NCBI GenBank assembly: GCA_032622095.1
Contig: CP136069.1
Coordinates: 16,414,450-16,478,449 of the forward strand
DNA length: 64,000 bases
From: Siphonodentalium dalli
Lineage: Eukaryota; Mollusca; Scaphopoda; Gadilida; Siphonodentaliidae
Reading direction: 5' to 3'
The notes under the pieces are model-generated. The model was not told the DNA's origin. It did no database searches and saw only the letters and a program-made list of their open reading frames with translations. Position numbers and translations under genes: made by a program. Positions within the stretch are counted from its first letter, which is position 1. Each line of letters begins with the position of its first letter. This document shows, piece after piece, positions 34,962 to 44,466 of the stretch.

Positions 34962-35558
34962 ATGTTGACAGGAGTAGTACCTCCAGAAATTGCTGAGAAG
35001 ATTTATGGATATTTGGTGGCACAGTCAACACTTATTCCAGAGATAAAGAAGGAATTACAAGAAGTCTGGTTTGAAAGAGAAAAGAAAGCAATACTACGAT
35101 GCTGTGATGTCGACGAATGTTTACAGAGATTGGACTATCTTGAGACAAGTATATTTTCTCATTTCTCTCAAAACTATATTGAATCATTTATTAAATTCAA
35201 AACATTTTTTCTCATTGAAAAAATATCTGATTTTTGGATATTTGGTGGTGATCAACACCATTTAGATTTAGATTTAGGAACTTTTGATGAACATGACTAT
35301 ATTCATTATACAAAGTATGAAGATCATTTTCCTCTTGCTGGGGGAACTTTTGAATCAGTTCCTAGGATCTATGGGTATTTGTTAACAAAAAAAATGTCAA
35401 CATATGCAAAAATTCAAAACATTTTGGGGGATGATTTTTATATTTACAGAACAAAGTACAGAAGAATAGAAGACTATAATAATTGGATTATTGAAATGTA
35501 TGGAAATATTTACAGCTTTGGAGATTTCTCTTTAAGAACTAAATTCACACGTCGTTAA
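34962..35558 (+). CDS. Conserved-position Polinton ORF, function unknown
   Basis: 198 codons from the ATG at 34962 (TCAAGATG), 16 bases after the polymerase stop; the frame is open further left, overlapping polB, so the start is uncertain. The N-terminus reads GVVPPEIAEKIYGYL, similar in feel to F-box or SOCS-box-like helices (inference only). The middle is Phe/Tyr/Ile-rich without a signal peptide or clear membrane span. No family recognised. It sits between polymerase and ATPase, in the same direction as the late genes. Confidence 0.65.
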   Translation: MLTGVVPPEIAEKIYGYLVAQSTLIPEIKKELQEVWFEREKKAILRCCDVDECLQRLDYLETSIFSHFSQNYIESFIKFKTFFLIEKISDFWIFGGDQHHLDLDLGTFDEHDYIHYTKYEDHFPLAGGTFESVPRIYGYLLTKKMSTYAKIQNILGDDFYIYRTKYRRIEDYNNWIIEMYGNIYSFGDFSLRTKFTRR

Positions 35559-35591
35559 GTTCACTCTCTGATTAGACATCAAAGTGACAAC

Positions 35592-36242
35592 ATGGAAGAA
35601 TCTTTACTTTTCCAACATCCGTGTAATTTCTTTATCAGCGGACCTAGTGGATCAGGTAAAACAGAATTTGTTAAAAAAGTTATTGAATTTAAACACGATT
35701 TATTCCAAACACCACCAAAGAAAATAGTTTGGTGTTACAAAGAATGGCAAGACACATACAATCGTATAAAAGAAATTGATAACGTTGAGTTTATCGATGG
35801 TATTCCAGACGATGATGAGGAAATTGTATCAGATAAATCATTTCCTCATCTTGTTGTTTTCGATGACATGATGGGGGAACAAGATGAAGACAAAATAATG
35901 CTTTGGTTTACTAGAAAAGGTCATCATCGAAATGCTTCAATAATTTACATTACTCAAAACATGTTCCAAAAATCAAAAAGTAGCAGAACTATAAGTTTGA
36001 ATGCACACTACATGGTTTTATTTCAAAGCGTTCGAGATAAAAATCAAATAAAAGTTTTGGCTCATCAAATGCAAACCAATCATTTGAAACAAGCATACGA
36101 AGATGCAACTTCAATAAATCATGGATATATTTTAGTAGATTTTCATCCTAGAACAGAAAATTATTTGCGAATTAGAACTGATATTTTCCATAAATGGTTG
36201 ACAGCTAATGACCGAGGTCCTGTCATTTATTCAAAAGTATAA
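35592..36242 (+). CDS. FtsK/HerA-type genome-packaging ATPase
   Basis: 216 residues. Walker A is GPSGSGKT at residues 17-24, Walker B is LVVFDD at 87-92, and a downstream ITQN (sensor-like) follows as in the A32-type packaging ATPases of Polintons, virophages and large DNA viruses. Expected role: to drive the element's DNA into capsids made by the neighbouring capsid genes. Length is typical for Polinton ATPases. Start ATG in context GACAACATGG. The frame is intact. Confidence 0.92.
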   Translation: MEESLLFQHPCNFFISGPSGSGKTEFVKKVIEFKHDLFQTPPKKIVWCYKEWQDTYNRIKEIDNVEFIDGIPDDDEEIVSDKSFPHLVVFDDMMGEQDEDKIMLWFTRKGHHRNASIIYITQNMFQKSKSSRTISLNAHYMVLFQSVRDKNQIKVLAHQMQTNHLKQAYEDATSINHGYILVDFHPRTENYLRIRTDIFHKWLTANDRGPVIYSKV

Positions 36243-36276
36243 ATTCAGTTGTTGTTACTTTTTTCATTTTAGAACC

Positions 36277-36864
36277 ATGTCGTCCACCGAGATGTTTAGT
36301 CATGATGAACTGTCACAAATTATAAATTTCTTCACTTTTGCAGCTGAATTATTTCTTGAACATGATTGGAAATTACCATCACAGACAAAAAAGTTTTTTC
36401 AGAGAAATAAAAATGTTCTTAAAAAAATCTCTGATCGATCAACTGATATGGAAACAAAACGCAATTTAATTTTACAACGAGGTGGTAGTGGGTTCCTTGG
36501 GGGAGTTTTAATTAGAAGTCTTTTGAAAAATTCATTTGAACAAACTGGTAGACAATCTAAAAGTAAATCAAAGGTTTCTCCAAAACGTTCAAAGATTACA
36601 CTGATGCAAACACAACAAAGGGGTAATCAAAAAGAATCTAAACGTAAAACAAAGCTTTCTCTAAATCATTCAAAGTTTACACCGATGCAAACTCAACAAA
36701 ATCAACATTCTAAATTTACACCTATACCTTCTCAGCAGAACCCTCAACATCAACCGTTACAAAAAAAACCAGTTATTGATCTTGAATTTTCTAAATTTAT
36801 GCCGTTGTCTGATCCATCGAAATCGGCATTCGAAGCTTTAGAATGGTTCAATCAGAAAAGATAA
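36277..36864 (+). CDS. Basic Polinton protein with GG-containing hydrophobic motif
   Basis: 195 codons from the ATG at 36277 (ACCATGTCG); the frame opens 69 bases earlier inside the ATPase end, which is less likely. The N-terminal 60 residues are helical-looking, then LQRGGSGFLGGVLIRSLL, a hydrophobic Gly-rich segment like that in the next gene, followed by a Lys/Ser/Gln-rich tail with repeated HSKFTPMQTQQ-type words. Possibly a minor virion protein. A polypyrimidine tract ending in TTTTAG directly before the ATG resembles a splice acceptor. Confidence 0.6.
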   Translation: MSSTEMFSHDELSQIINFFTFAAELFLEHDWKLPSQTKKFFQRNKNVLKKISDRSTDMETKRNLILQRGGSGFLGGVLIRSLLKNSFEQTGRQSKSKSKVSPKRSKITLMQTQQRGNQKESKRKTKLSLNHSKFTPMQTQQNQHSKFTPIPSQQNPQHQPLQKKPVIDLEFSKFMPLSDPSKSAFEALEWFNQKR

Positions 36865-36920
36865 AAGATGAAACATATAATTTTTCTGCTCATTTTGAGA
36901 CAACTACTTAGACTGTGAAG

Positions 36921-37283
36921 ATGCCTTCAAAAACTAAGAGCCGGAAAGTACCGCTGATAAAAAAATATGGGGAGTTGATTGTTGCAATGAGTAAAGTTCC
37001 ATCTGCATATAAAAAGAAAATGATCAACGATGCTCCGAAACAAGTGATGGATTGCATTTCAGAATGTTGTCAAAATCTTTTAAAAGGTAATGTAAAACTG
37101 AATGAAGCTCAGAACCGCAAGTTACATTCGAAGCGTAAACATATCAGATATCTTGCAGACAAGAACAAACCTTTGCAACAAAAGAAGAAAATTTTGAATC
37201 AAAAAGGTGGCTTTTTACCATTATTATTTCTTGCTCCATTGATTAGCAAAACATTAGGTGCAGTTGTTAAAAATATTTTGTAA
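36921..37283 (+). CDS. Small basic Polinton protein (LNQKGGFLP motif family)
   Basis: 120 codons from the ATG at 36921. The layout matches a small ORF seen recurrently beside integrases in animal Polintons: a basic N-terminus, a helical core with CISECCQNLLKGNVKL, a Lys/Arg-rich linker, then LNQKGGFLPLLFLAPL near the C-terminus. The Gly-Gly and hydrophobic tail are shared with the preceding gene. The biochemical role is unknown to me; a minor capsid or DNA-condensing role is inference. Confidence 0.7.
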   Translation: MPSKTKSRKVPLIKKYGELIVAMSKVPSAYKKKMINDAPKQVMDCISECCQNLLKGNVKLNEAQNRKLHSKRKHIRYLADKNKPLQQKKKILNQKGGFLPLLFLAPLISKTLGAVVKNIL

Positions 37284-37303
37284 AAACTAAATCTCAAATA
37301 AAT

Positions 37304-38011
37304 ATGAAGAAAATGGTTATTGTACCATTCAGAATGTTGGAAGATTTCAAACAATGGAAAATGTCAGAAATGAATAAACCTCAATTACCTCCTGATCCTG
37401 CAATTTCAAATGTTTCAGATTCTTACAAAGAATTGAAATCAGTTTATGATAAAAATATTTCTGAATCAGAAAAGTCACAGTTATTTGGAGAAAATTTGTA
37501 CAAATTGAAAACTTCACAAAAATCTTTAAATTCAAAATTCAGTTTACCTGAACAAAAGTTATCTGAAAACTTTGGGAACATGAGTGAACATATATTGGAA
37601 AGTGTTCCATCTAAATTTCGTGGTAAAGCACAACAAATTTTAACATTGTTGTCGACTAATCCTAAACTTAGATGGGATGATCATGGACAATTAATTTATG
37701 GAACAGAAACAGTTACTGGATCAAATATAATTGATTTGATAAACGATGTTGTTCGTCACCGAAAAGGTTTTAACCCAGTTGGTTATGAAACATTCCTACG
37801 TGGATTGGGGGAACTTAATATACCACAAGATTATGTAGGTAACAGGGATCGATGGTTGTGGATACAAAGACATTTAAAAGGTCACACTGGTGATGAGTTT
37901 CATACACCTCATGCAACTCCTAGCAGTGGCAAGTCAAGAAAATGTTCAGTTGATATTTTCACACCAGAAACCAGAAAATCTATTTTGAAAGGATGGTCCC
38001 CACTTACATAA
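37304..38011 (+). CDS. Conserved Polinton ORF upstream of integrase
   Basis: 235 residues. The N-terminal half is a likely coiled coil. The C-terminal half holds the conserved pattern VPSKFRGKAQQILTLL, WDDHGQLIYG, VNDVVRHRKGFNP-like and IPQDYVGNRDRWLW, which I recognise as recurrent in Polinton-type elements of animals but without an established function. It overlaps the integrase start by 19 bases (37993-38011), so the two genes are tightly coupled. Confidence 0.75.
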   Translation: MKKMVIVPFRMLEDFKQWKMSEMNKPQLPPDPAISNVSDSYKELKSVYDKNISESEKSQLFGENLYKLKTSQKSLNSKFSLPEQKLSENFGNMSEHILESVPSKFRGKAQQILTLLSTNPKLRWDDHGQLIYGTETVTGSNIIDLINDVVRHRKGFNPVGYETFLRGLGELNIPQDYVGNRDRWLWIQRHLKGHTGDEFHTPHATPSSGKSRKCSVDIFTPETRKSILKGWSPLT

Positions 38012-39085
38012 AATTTGACAAACTTCTAACTGAAATTTACTACAATCCAAAAGAAGTTGGTGGTTTCAGCGGAGCAAATCAACTTTTTAAAAATGCGAAA
38101 GAAACAAATAACAAAATTAAACTTTCAGATGTTAAAAAATGGTTACAATGGCAAAAAACATATACTTTGCACAAACCAATTGTTCGGAAATTTCGCAGAC
38201 GTAAAACTATTGTTGCAGGAATTGATATTCAGTGGCAAGCTGATTTGGCAGATTTGCAAACTTTGCAAAAGCACAATGACAATTACAGATATTTACTTTG
38301 TTATTGATGTGTTCTCAAAATTTGCATGGGTTGAAAAAATTAAAGATAAAACTGGTAAAACTTTAGTTAAAACATTTCAGAAAATTCTCAAATCATCAAA
38401 ACGAAAACCAGTTTCATTTCAATCTGACAAAGGTTCAGAATTCAAAAATAAATTATTTTTACAATTTTTGAAATCTAAGAAAATTCATTTTTTCACAACA
38501 GAGAATCCAGAGACAAAAGCAAGTATAGTTGAACGTTTTCAACGGACATTGAAAACAAAGATGTGGAAATATTTTACACATAATCAAACTTTGAAATACA
38601 ATGATGTTTTGCACGATTTTGTGAATTCTTACAACAAAAGTTTTCATAGAAGTATTAAGATGGCACCAGTTTTAGTAACTCGAGAAAATGAAATTGAAGT
38701 TTCCAGAAATCTTTATGGAAAGTTAAAAACGAAAAAAGATAAGATCTTGAAAGTTGGAGATTTTGTTAGAATAAATAAAACAAAGAGAACTTTCGATAAA
38801 GGATATCTTCCAAATTGGACAAAAGAAATTTTCAAAATTAGTAGAGTTTGTAAAAGTACACCATTAACTTACAAATTAGTAGATTTAGATGGTGAAAACA
38901 TCGCAGGATCATTTTATGGTAAAGAAATTCAACATATAAAAGATAATAAAGTTTACGAAATTGAATCAGTTGTTGGTAAACGTTCAAGAAAAGTTGCTGG
39001 TAAATCAGTTAGAGAAATTAAAGTTCATTGGGCTGGTTATCCTAAAAAATTTGACAGTTGGATTCCTGCCACAAATTTGGTATAA
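37993..39085 (+). pseudogene. int: Polinton integrase with chromodomain, split by a frame change
   Basis: The first frame (37993-38307) carries the N-terminal helical part and the start of the rve catalytic core with the first Asp (QADLAD, codon 38242); it ends at LLCY-stop. From about 38300 the homologous reading continues in the +1 frame with VIDVFSKFAW, the second Asp in SDKGSEF (38426) and the Glu in ERFQRTL (38531), 34 residues apart, a DDE triad. A C-terminal SH3-like part is followed by a chromodomain (IKVHWAGYPKKFDSWIP), which could direct insertion to modified chromatin. The break is one base in CTTTGTT. The enzyme would join the element ends to host DNA. Confidence 0.93.
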
Positions 39086-39095
39086 AACTTTTAAC

Positions 39096-39359
39096 ATGGC
39101 TCAAAATGGTTCAGTTGATCTGGATGCTCCATCACAATTTCAAATCTGTGGAGAAAAAATTGCAAAAAATCAAGTAACATATTTTACACAAATTATTATA
39201 ATTGTTGGTATAATCGCTACAGCAATTGTTCATTTAAGTTTACAAAGTGAAAATAACGAACTGTGGTTAATTTTACTCAGTAGTTCTTTGGGATACATTT
39301 TACCAACACCGCGTTTGAAATATTTGAAAAATCAGTCGACAGAAATTTTGAAAGTATGA
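39096..39359 (+). CDS. Small two-helix membrane protein
   Basis: 87 codons from the ATG at 39096 (TTAACATGG); the longer frame overlapping the integrase is less likely. Two hydrophobic stretches, around VTYFTQIIIIVGIIATAIV and LWLILLSSSLGYIL, are followed by PTPRLKYLK. A small protein of this type, with an LGYxLPxP-like end, is common in Polintons between integrase and penton genes; function unknown. Its stop overlaps the next start by four bases (ATGA, 39356-39359). Confidence 0.75.
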   Translation: MAQNGSVDLDAPSQFQICGEKIAKNQVTYFTQIIIIVGIIATAIVHLSLQSENNELWLILLSSSLGYILPTPRLKYLKNQSTEILKV

Positions 39360-40207
39360 ATTCTTTCTACATTACAATTCCGAGCGACAGTTCAATGGTA
39401 ATGTATCCAAACAATTCTCAATGTTGTTTTACTGTACAATTAACAAAACCAATTCAAATTGATAAAGAAAAATGGGAAGTTGCATTAGTCGAACTGATAA
39501 CACCTTCAGAAACATACAATGTTACAGGGGATTCGTGTAAATTCAATTTGATTACAACTGATGCAATAATACTGTCTGTTCTTCAAAATCGTTTTGAAGA
39601 AAAGATATTTACGAGACCTGATGGCGTTCGTGCAATTGAAATACAGATACGAGAAGGTTCGTATACCTCTGCGACAGATTTACTTGATACAATGCAAGAT
39701 GTAATTGATGAAACACTTGGAGAAGCAATGCAAAACGAATACGGATTTCACATCAAGTACTCAAAAGTTACAAAACGTGTGAAAATTATTCGCAAGAGTT
39801 TAAGTACCCCAAAACTAGGAATTGAATTACCACAATGTCTTTTGCACAAGTTGGGTTACAAAACTGAAAACGCTTCTGAAGATTTTTATTCAAATAGTAG
39901 ATTTCCGTTTGGTGTAGATTTGTTTGTTGGTCATAATCAAATGTTTGTTTATTCTGATATTGCCGATTTCACAATTGTTGGAAATGTTGAAGTGCAAATT
40001 TTACGAGTTGTTTCTTTCAGAATTAAAAGAGATATCGACGGATTACATGTAAAACATGAATTTTTAAATTTACATTATGTTCCAGTTTCAAAGTCATACT
40101 TTGACAAAATTAGTGTAAATATAAGTGGCGACACAGGAGAATCAATTCAGTTTATTGGTGGTAAGTCTTTGGCGAAGCTGTATTTCAGAAAACGAGAGGA
40201 GTTCTAA
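39356..40207 (+). CDS. Penton-like minor capsid protein (single jelly roll)
   Basis: 283 residues. Begins FYITIPSDSSMVMYPNNS, then FTVQLTKPI and KWEVALVEL, the conserved start of the Polinton minor capsid/penton protein predicted to form the five-fold vertices. The rest is beta-rich, without membrane segments. Lies directly before the pVI-like and major capsid genes, as in other Polintons. The frame is intact. Confidence 0.85.
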   Translation: MNSFYITIPSDSSMVMYPNNSQCCFTVQLTKPIQIDKEKWEVALVELITPSETYNVTGDSCKFNLITTDAIILSVLQNRFEEKIFTRPDGVRAIEIQIREGSYTSATDLLDTMQDVIDETLGEAMQNEYGFHIKYSKVTKRVKIIRKSLSTPKLGIELPQCLLHKLGYKTENASEDFYSNSRFPFGVDLFVGHNQMFVYSDIADFTIVGNVEVQILRVVSFRIKRDIDGLHVKHEFLNLHYVPVSKSYFDKISVNISGDTGESIQFIGGKSLAKLYFRKREEF

Positions 40208-40212
40208 AAACA

Positions 40213-40587
40213 ATGTTCCCCGTGTATAGAGGTGTACCACGGCAATATGGTAACGGTATTGGTTCAATTTTCAAATCACTTATGAGATCTGCTGTACCAT
40301 TTCTAAAACCGATTGGTCGGACAGCTTTACAACTTGCGAAAAAACACACTTTTGGTGTTGCAGATGAAATTATTAATCAAGGTAAAAGTCCGAAAGAAGC
40401 GTTGATGTCTGAAGGTAAAAAAGCTTTAAAATCTTTTGGCACACAAGCTAAAAATCAAATTTTGAACTCGAGACAAAAACCTAGAAAAAGAGTAGCGAAT
40501 TCAAAAATGAATCATTCAGCTGTCAAACGCCGAAAAAGTCAGTCGAAAAAACATCCTAGCAGTCGAGCTCTTGATATTTTTGATTAA
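40213..40587 (+). CDS. Small basic virion protein (pVI/pX-like)
   Basis: 124 residues. RQYGNGIGSIFKSLMRSAVP near the N-terminus is the glycine/helix motif of small Polinton virion proteins placed before the capsid gene, possibly a protease-processed amphipathic peptide as in adenovirus pVI or pX. The C-terminal half is Lys/Arg-rich, suiting DNA or capsid-interior contacts. The role is inference from motif and position. Confidence 0.75.
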   Translation: MFPVYRGVPRQYGNGIGSIFKSLMRSAVPFLKPIGRTALQLAKKHTFGVADEIINQGKSPKEALMSEGKKALKSFGTQAKNQILNSRQKPRKRVANSKMNHSAVKRRKSQSKKHPSSRALDIFD

Positions 40588-40589
40588 TC

Positions 40590-41894
40590 ATGGCACAAAT
40601 GGTAAATGGATCATGCGAATGCAATAAATCGGAACTTGATATAACACATGTTCCACCAACGGTGGCTACAATGTCAGAATCGCAGTGGATCGAAAATCAT
40701 CCGATTGCACCGCTGAATAATTCTGCTCCGATAGAGTTTGTCATACCATCTCAAACCGAAAAGTGGACAGATATTAACCAATCTTATCTTTATGTGAAAT
40801 TCAAAATTACAAAAAAAGATGGAACTAATTTGCTAGCTGGTACGGAATTAGCACCTGTTAACAATTTCTTTCATAGCATGTTCAGCAGTATCGATGTTTA
40901 CTTGAACAACAAATTGATAACTTCGAATTCTGACACTTACCCATACCGAGCATATTTCGAAAATCTGTTGGGATACTCTCCAGAATATAAAGATAATCAA
41001 TTAGCAAATTTAGAAATGTGGTATGGCGATACAGCAGAACAATTTGAAAAGAATACCAAAGGTGGTGGCAATGCTGGATTAACTTCTAGAGAAAGTTTGA
41101 TCGGTGGTAGTAAAATTGTTGAACTATGTGGACGCTTACACACTGATCTGTTTCTTCAAGAAAAATATTTACCAAATGGAATTGAAATTCGTATCAGATT
41201 AAACAGATCACCATCAAAATTTTGCCTCATTGGCGCCGAGGATGGACAAATTGTTTTCGAATCAGCAGTGTTCCATGTCAGAACAGTTAGTCTCTTTCCA
41301 GCGGTCTCAAATAAATTAAATCAAGAAATTGTCCAGTCAAAAATGAAAATACCTATCAGACGAGTAGAAATAAAAACTTTCACAATTAGTACTGGACTTA
41401 GATAAAAAATTGAAGACCACTTATTTCAAGGACAATTACCAAAGAGAATTTTTATTGCGTTGGTCGAAAATAAAGATATGAATGGAGATTTGGGTACCAA
41501 TCCATTCCACTTCAAACATTTCAGTTTGAATAAATTGGAAGTTAGTCAAGACGGTCATACAATACATAACCGTCCATTTGAACCAAACTTCGCAACAAAA
41601 CAATGTCTCAGATCATATTTATCTTTGTATCAATCTTTAGGAATGTTTGGTGTTAACAAATCAATTGGCATTAATTTAAAAGAATATATGAATGGATATT
41701 GTTTGTGGGGTTTCGACTTGACACCGGACCAAGGAAGTGACGAGGGACATCTACATCCTATAAAGACAGGGAACCTGCGTTTGGAGCTTCAGTTCTTGAC
41801 AGCTCTCACTACAGCCGTCAACGTTTTGGTGTATGCTGAATTCGACAGTGAAATAGAGATCACAGCTTTGAGAGAAGTGCTTACTGACTATTAG
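40590..41894 (+). pseudogene. Major capsid protein (double jelly roll), with in-frame stop
   Basis: Begins at the ATG at 40590. N-terminal features EFVIPSQTEKWTDINQSYLYVK and NNFFHSMFSSIDVYLNN are the typical first jelly roll of the Polinton major capsid protein. A TAA at 41403-41405 interrupts the frame after residue 271; the same frame then stays open to the stop at 41892-41894 and shows the second-barrel features (NPFHFKHFSLNKLEV, YMNGYCLWGFDLTPDQ, LRLELQF). No ATG restarts it at once; the next in-frame ATG is at 41478. So the protein would lack most of the second barrel unless the stop is read through or is an assembly error. Confidence 0.9.
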
Positions 41895-41895
41895 G

Positions 41896-42354
41896 ATGGA
41901 TTTCACATCACAGCTATGGAACTACTATGAAGAACACCAACGTTCACAAAACTTTGCTCCGAGATGGAGCCTGATCTTGGACACACTCAACAACGCTATG
42001 ATTGAAGAACTACAAGAACTTATTCGCAAGGAAGTGTCAGCAAACTGTGAAGGATGTAAAATAGAACATCCTAGTCAACGTGAACATGTTCTGTGTTTGT
42101 TCTCTACAACTGATGATTGGACAAACCAGTTTATCGACTTAGCGCTGATTAAAATTGACATATACAATGTTTGGGAAAGATGGTTCCCGAAGCTGATGTG
42201 GTTAAACCCACACTGCAAGGAGAAGTTCGAAGCATTCATCATGTATGATCATCTGAGAAACAGTTTGGAGCTCAACCGCAAAAAATTCGACGCAGAGTGG
42301 ACTCTGATGTGGTCACAGCGAGTCAAAGAGAATTACAACGATGCAGACAGCTGA
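41896..42354 (+). CDS. Small Polinton protein with CxxC...HPSQ...H...C motif
   Basis: 152 residues. The central CEGCKIEHPSQREHVLC could bind zinc through Cys and His; this signature recurs in a small ORF near the capsid/protease genes of animal Polintons. Helical on both sides, Trp-rich. Function unknown. Starts one base after the capsid stop and overlaps the protease start by 14 bases. Confidence 0.7.
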   Translation: MDFTSQLWNYYEEHQRSQNFAPRWSLILDTLNNAMIEELQELIRKEVSANCEGCKIEHPSQREHVLCLFSTTDDWTNQFIDLALIKIDIYNVWERWFPKLMWLNPHCKEKFEAFIMYDHLRNSLELNRKKFDAEWTLMWSQRVKENYNDADS

Positions 42355-42814
42355 ACTTCAATATATTCTGGACAATTCCTGGTTGTGTAAACTTAACACA
42401 CATGTTTGTGCTAGAGATCTGTTACCAGAGAAGAAACCACAGCATATTCAAGCATATATTGTGAACACGCACTCATCGGATCAGCCAGGAGAACACTGGA
42501 CATTGATGTTATTCAAGGGAAGATCAGCTGTATACTTCGACTCATTTGGACTACCACCACCGAGACGATATATGTTACCATTCATAAAAAGGAACTCATC
42601 AGCATGGACTATGAATACAACACGATATCAACATCGTGCGACAAATGTGTGTGGATTATATTGTATATTCGCACTCCACCACATGATGAAAGGAAAGAGG
42701 ATGAAAATATTATTCAATTCTCGGGATTTCTTCAAGAATGACAGAACAATAGTTCGATGGTTTGGAAAGCACTATGGTCGATTATACAGAAAAGCAAATT
42801 TGCTGTTGAATTAA
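42341..42814 (+). CDS. Adenovirus-type maturation cysteine protease
   Basis: 157 residues, short like other Polinton proteases (adenovirus about 204). Catalytic residues visible in order: His52 in GEHWTLM, Asp67 in YFDSFG, Gln97 in RYQHRA and Cys104 in NVCGLYC. The enzyme would cleave capsid precursors; likely substrates are the neighbouring small virion proteins. The frame is intact. Last gene of the late block; AATAAA follows at 43067-43072. Confidence 0.92.
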   Translation: MQTAELQYILDNSWLCKLNTHVCARDLLPEKKPQHIQAYIVNTHSSDQPGEHWTLMLFKGRSAVYFDSFGLPPPRRYMLPFIKRNSSAWTMNTTRYQHRATNVCGLYCIFALHHMMKGKRMKILFNSRDFFKNDRTIVRWFGKHYGRLYRKANLLLN

Positions 42815-43190
42815 ACTTCACCAGGACATCGACGGCTGATATACATACAACGCAAAGAAGACGACGACCAGATAACAACGAATGTGTCAACAACTCCACA
42901 AAATAGACTCTTTTTGTTATTGATTCAGCGTAGGATGTTGTAGGATGTTCAATTAAGTTTCTTCAAATCTGAGACCTTGTTTTGTACATAAATTATTGCT
43001 CTTTTTTAATATTATTGATGTATAATAATATATTATTGTTCATTGTTCTTGTTCTTGTTTTTGAAAAATAAAATGATAAATTTCAACAAAATCGTTTTCA
43101 CTGTAGGACCCCCACCATTTGATTCTGTTCGTGTCGATGTGTCATCTCTGGTCAGAATTATACAAACTTTAAATTAGTAATGAAAAAATG
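42815..43190 (+). other. Late-block 3' region with polyadenylation signal
   Basis: No gene. AATAAA at 43067-43072 follows a T-rich stretch about 250 bases after the protease stop. No histone-type stem-loop was found here, in contrast to the early genes at the other end. Confidence 0.65.
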
Positions 43191-43510
43191 TCTAAGTCCA
43201 TTTTCATTTTTTCGATCAGAAATGTCACATCAATGACAGGAACATCTATCCTCAGGGTGGGAACTATGGCCCAGTACCCCCCAGACATGGGCACTATGGC
43301 CCAGTACCCCCCAGACATGGGCACTATGGCCCAGTACCCCCCCAGACATGGGCACTATGGCCCAGTACCCCCCAGACATGGGCACTATGGCCCATGGGCC
43401 ATAGTGCCCATGTCTGGGGGGGTACTGGGCCATAGTGCCCATGTCTGGGGGGTACTGGGCCATAGTGCCCATGTCTGGGGGGTACTGGGCCATAGTGCCC
43501 ACCATTACTA
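43191..43510 (-). repeat. Polinton right terminal inverted repeat
   Basis: Reverse complement of 28421-28710, with one additional 30-bp unit, which accounts for the 320 versus 290 bp lengths. Self-palindromic around GGCCCATGGGCC at 43389-43400. Ends CCATTACTA at 43510. Confidence 0.95.
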
Positions 43511-43784
43511 ATATATGTGTCCTCATTTTTTATTTTAAAAAAATTTGTTTCAGGCGACCATTTGCTCTTTAGCGGATTATTAGAATGTGATTGATGATTT
43601 ACAACCTCTATTTCCACCATTTGGTAAGGCTATAATGTTATTCACAGCACCCAGGCCAGAGATATAGGAAATTCGTCATCCAAAAACTTGAGATACAGTT
43701 TTGCAATAGGGAATTAATTACGATATAGAAACACCACTTGAAATTAAACAAGTACAACTTAGTTAAATTTGAATTTCTTAGTCA

Positions 43785-44215
43785 AACTGACTGAGAAAGA
43801 CAATTAGTAATAGCGGATTTTGCTCGTTTGTCATATTTGACTATGAATAATAACTTAGTTAATCTATGGAATGTTTTTTGTCATGTTGACCAAGGATTTT
43901 TATCTCACTGAGGCAGACTGAGGGGTTTTATTTTCGAGTATTGGTATACATTTCTCTAAGAGGATGAATGACGACCTTGGGAAATTTTTATGCGGTGTTC
44001 AAAAATAAATTAAATGCCATTGGCAGAAATAGAATTTAGGGGGGGGGGGGGGTTGTGGTATTATTTGAAGGAGGATTCCGATCCATCCATCAGGTTTTCC
44101 TTGTCTCTATTATACTACCATAACGTAAAGCATGCATGTATATAATGGATGGTCCATAAGCACGGTGGGGGAATCACGTGGTATCGAGTTGATGAGTATC
44201 AAGCCTTCCAAATGA
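43785..44215 (+). repeat. Segmental duplication, copy 2, left part
   Basis: Aligns with 4960-5022 plus 5448-5703 and 6176-6260 of copy 1, skipping the two MITEs there. At its left end it has a single sequence resembling one minisatellite monomer (GACTGAGAAAGACAATTAG). About 43511-43784 has no recognisable content. Confidence 0.75.
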
Positions 44216-44230
44216 CCGAGGCGAGCCTTG

Positions 44231-44466
44231 AAATAGTGTGCCTGTCCTTAGCAGAATGAGGTCCCCAGAGGGTGAATTTAGTGATGCTACCCCGCATAGC
44301 GGGCTAGTATCACCAAATTCAACCTTTGGGAACCTCATTCTGCCGAGTTGTAAGCAGAATGAGGTCCCCAGAGGGTGGATTTGGTGATGCTAGCCCGCTA
44401 TGCGGGGTAGCATAACTAAATTCACCCTCTGGGGTCCTCATTCTGCAAATGACAGAACCCTATTTA
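44231..44466. mobile_element. Composite fold-back MITE
   Basis: GCAGAATGAGGTCCCCAGAG and its complement occur twice each, forming palindromes inside an outer inverted repeat (AAATAGTGTGCCTGTC at the left, GACAGAACCCTATTT at the right). Same family as 53698-54137. Confidence 0.7.

Larger units (their letters stand above)
28421..43510 (+). mobile_element. Polinton/Maverick element, 15.1 kb
   Basis: Bounded by terminal inverted repeats of 290 bp (28421-28710) and 320 bp (43191-43510). Inside are the hallmark Polinton genes: protein-primed family B polymerase, retroviral-type integrase with chromodomain, packaging ATPase, major and minor capsid proteins and an adenovirus-type protease, plus conserved small ORFs. 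The late genes are all rightward and tightly packed with 4-19 bp overlaps. A divergent early gene pair sits at the left end. Three coding lesions (polymerase, integrase, capsid) suggest an inactive copy, unless they are assembly errors. The expected 6 bp target-site duplication is not evident: TATAAG at the left, ATATAT at the right. Confidence 0.96.
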
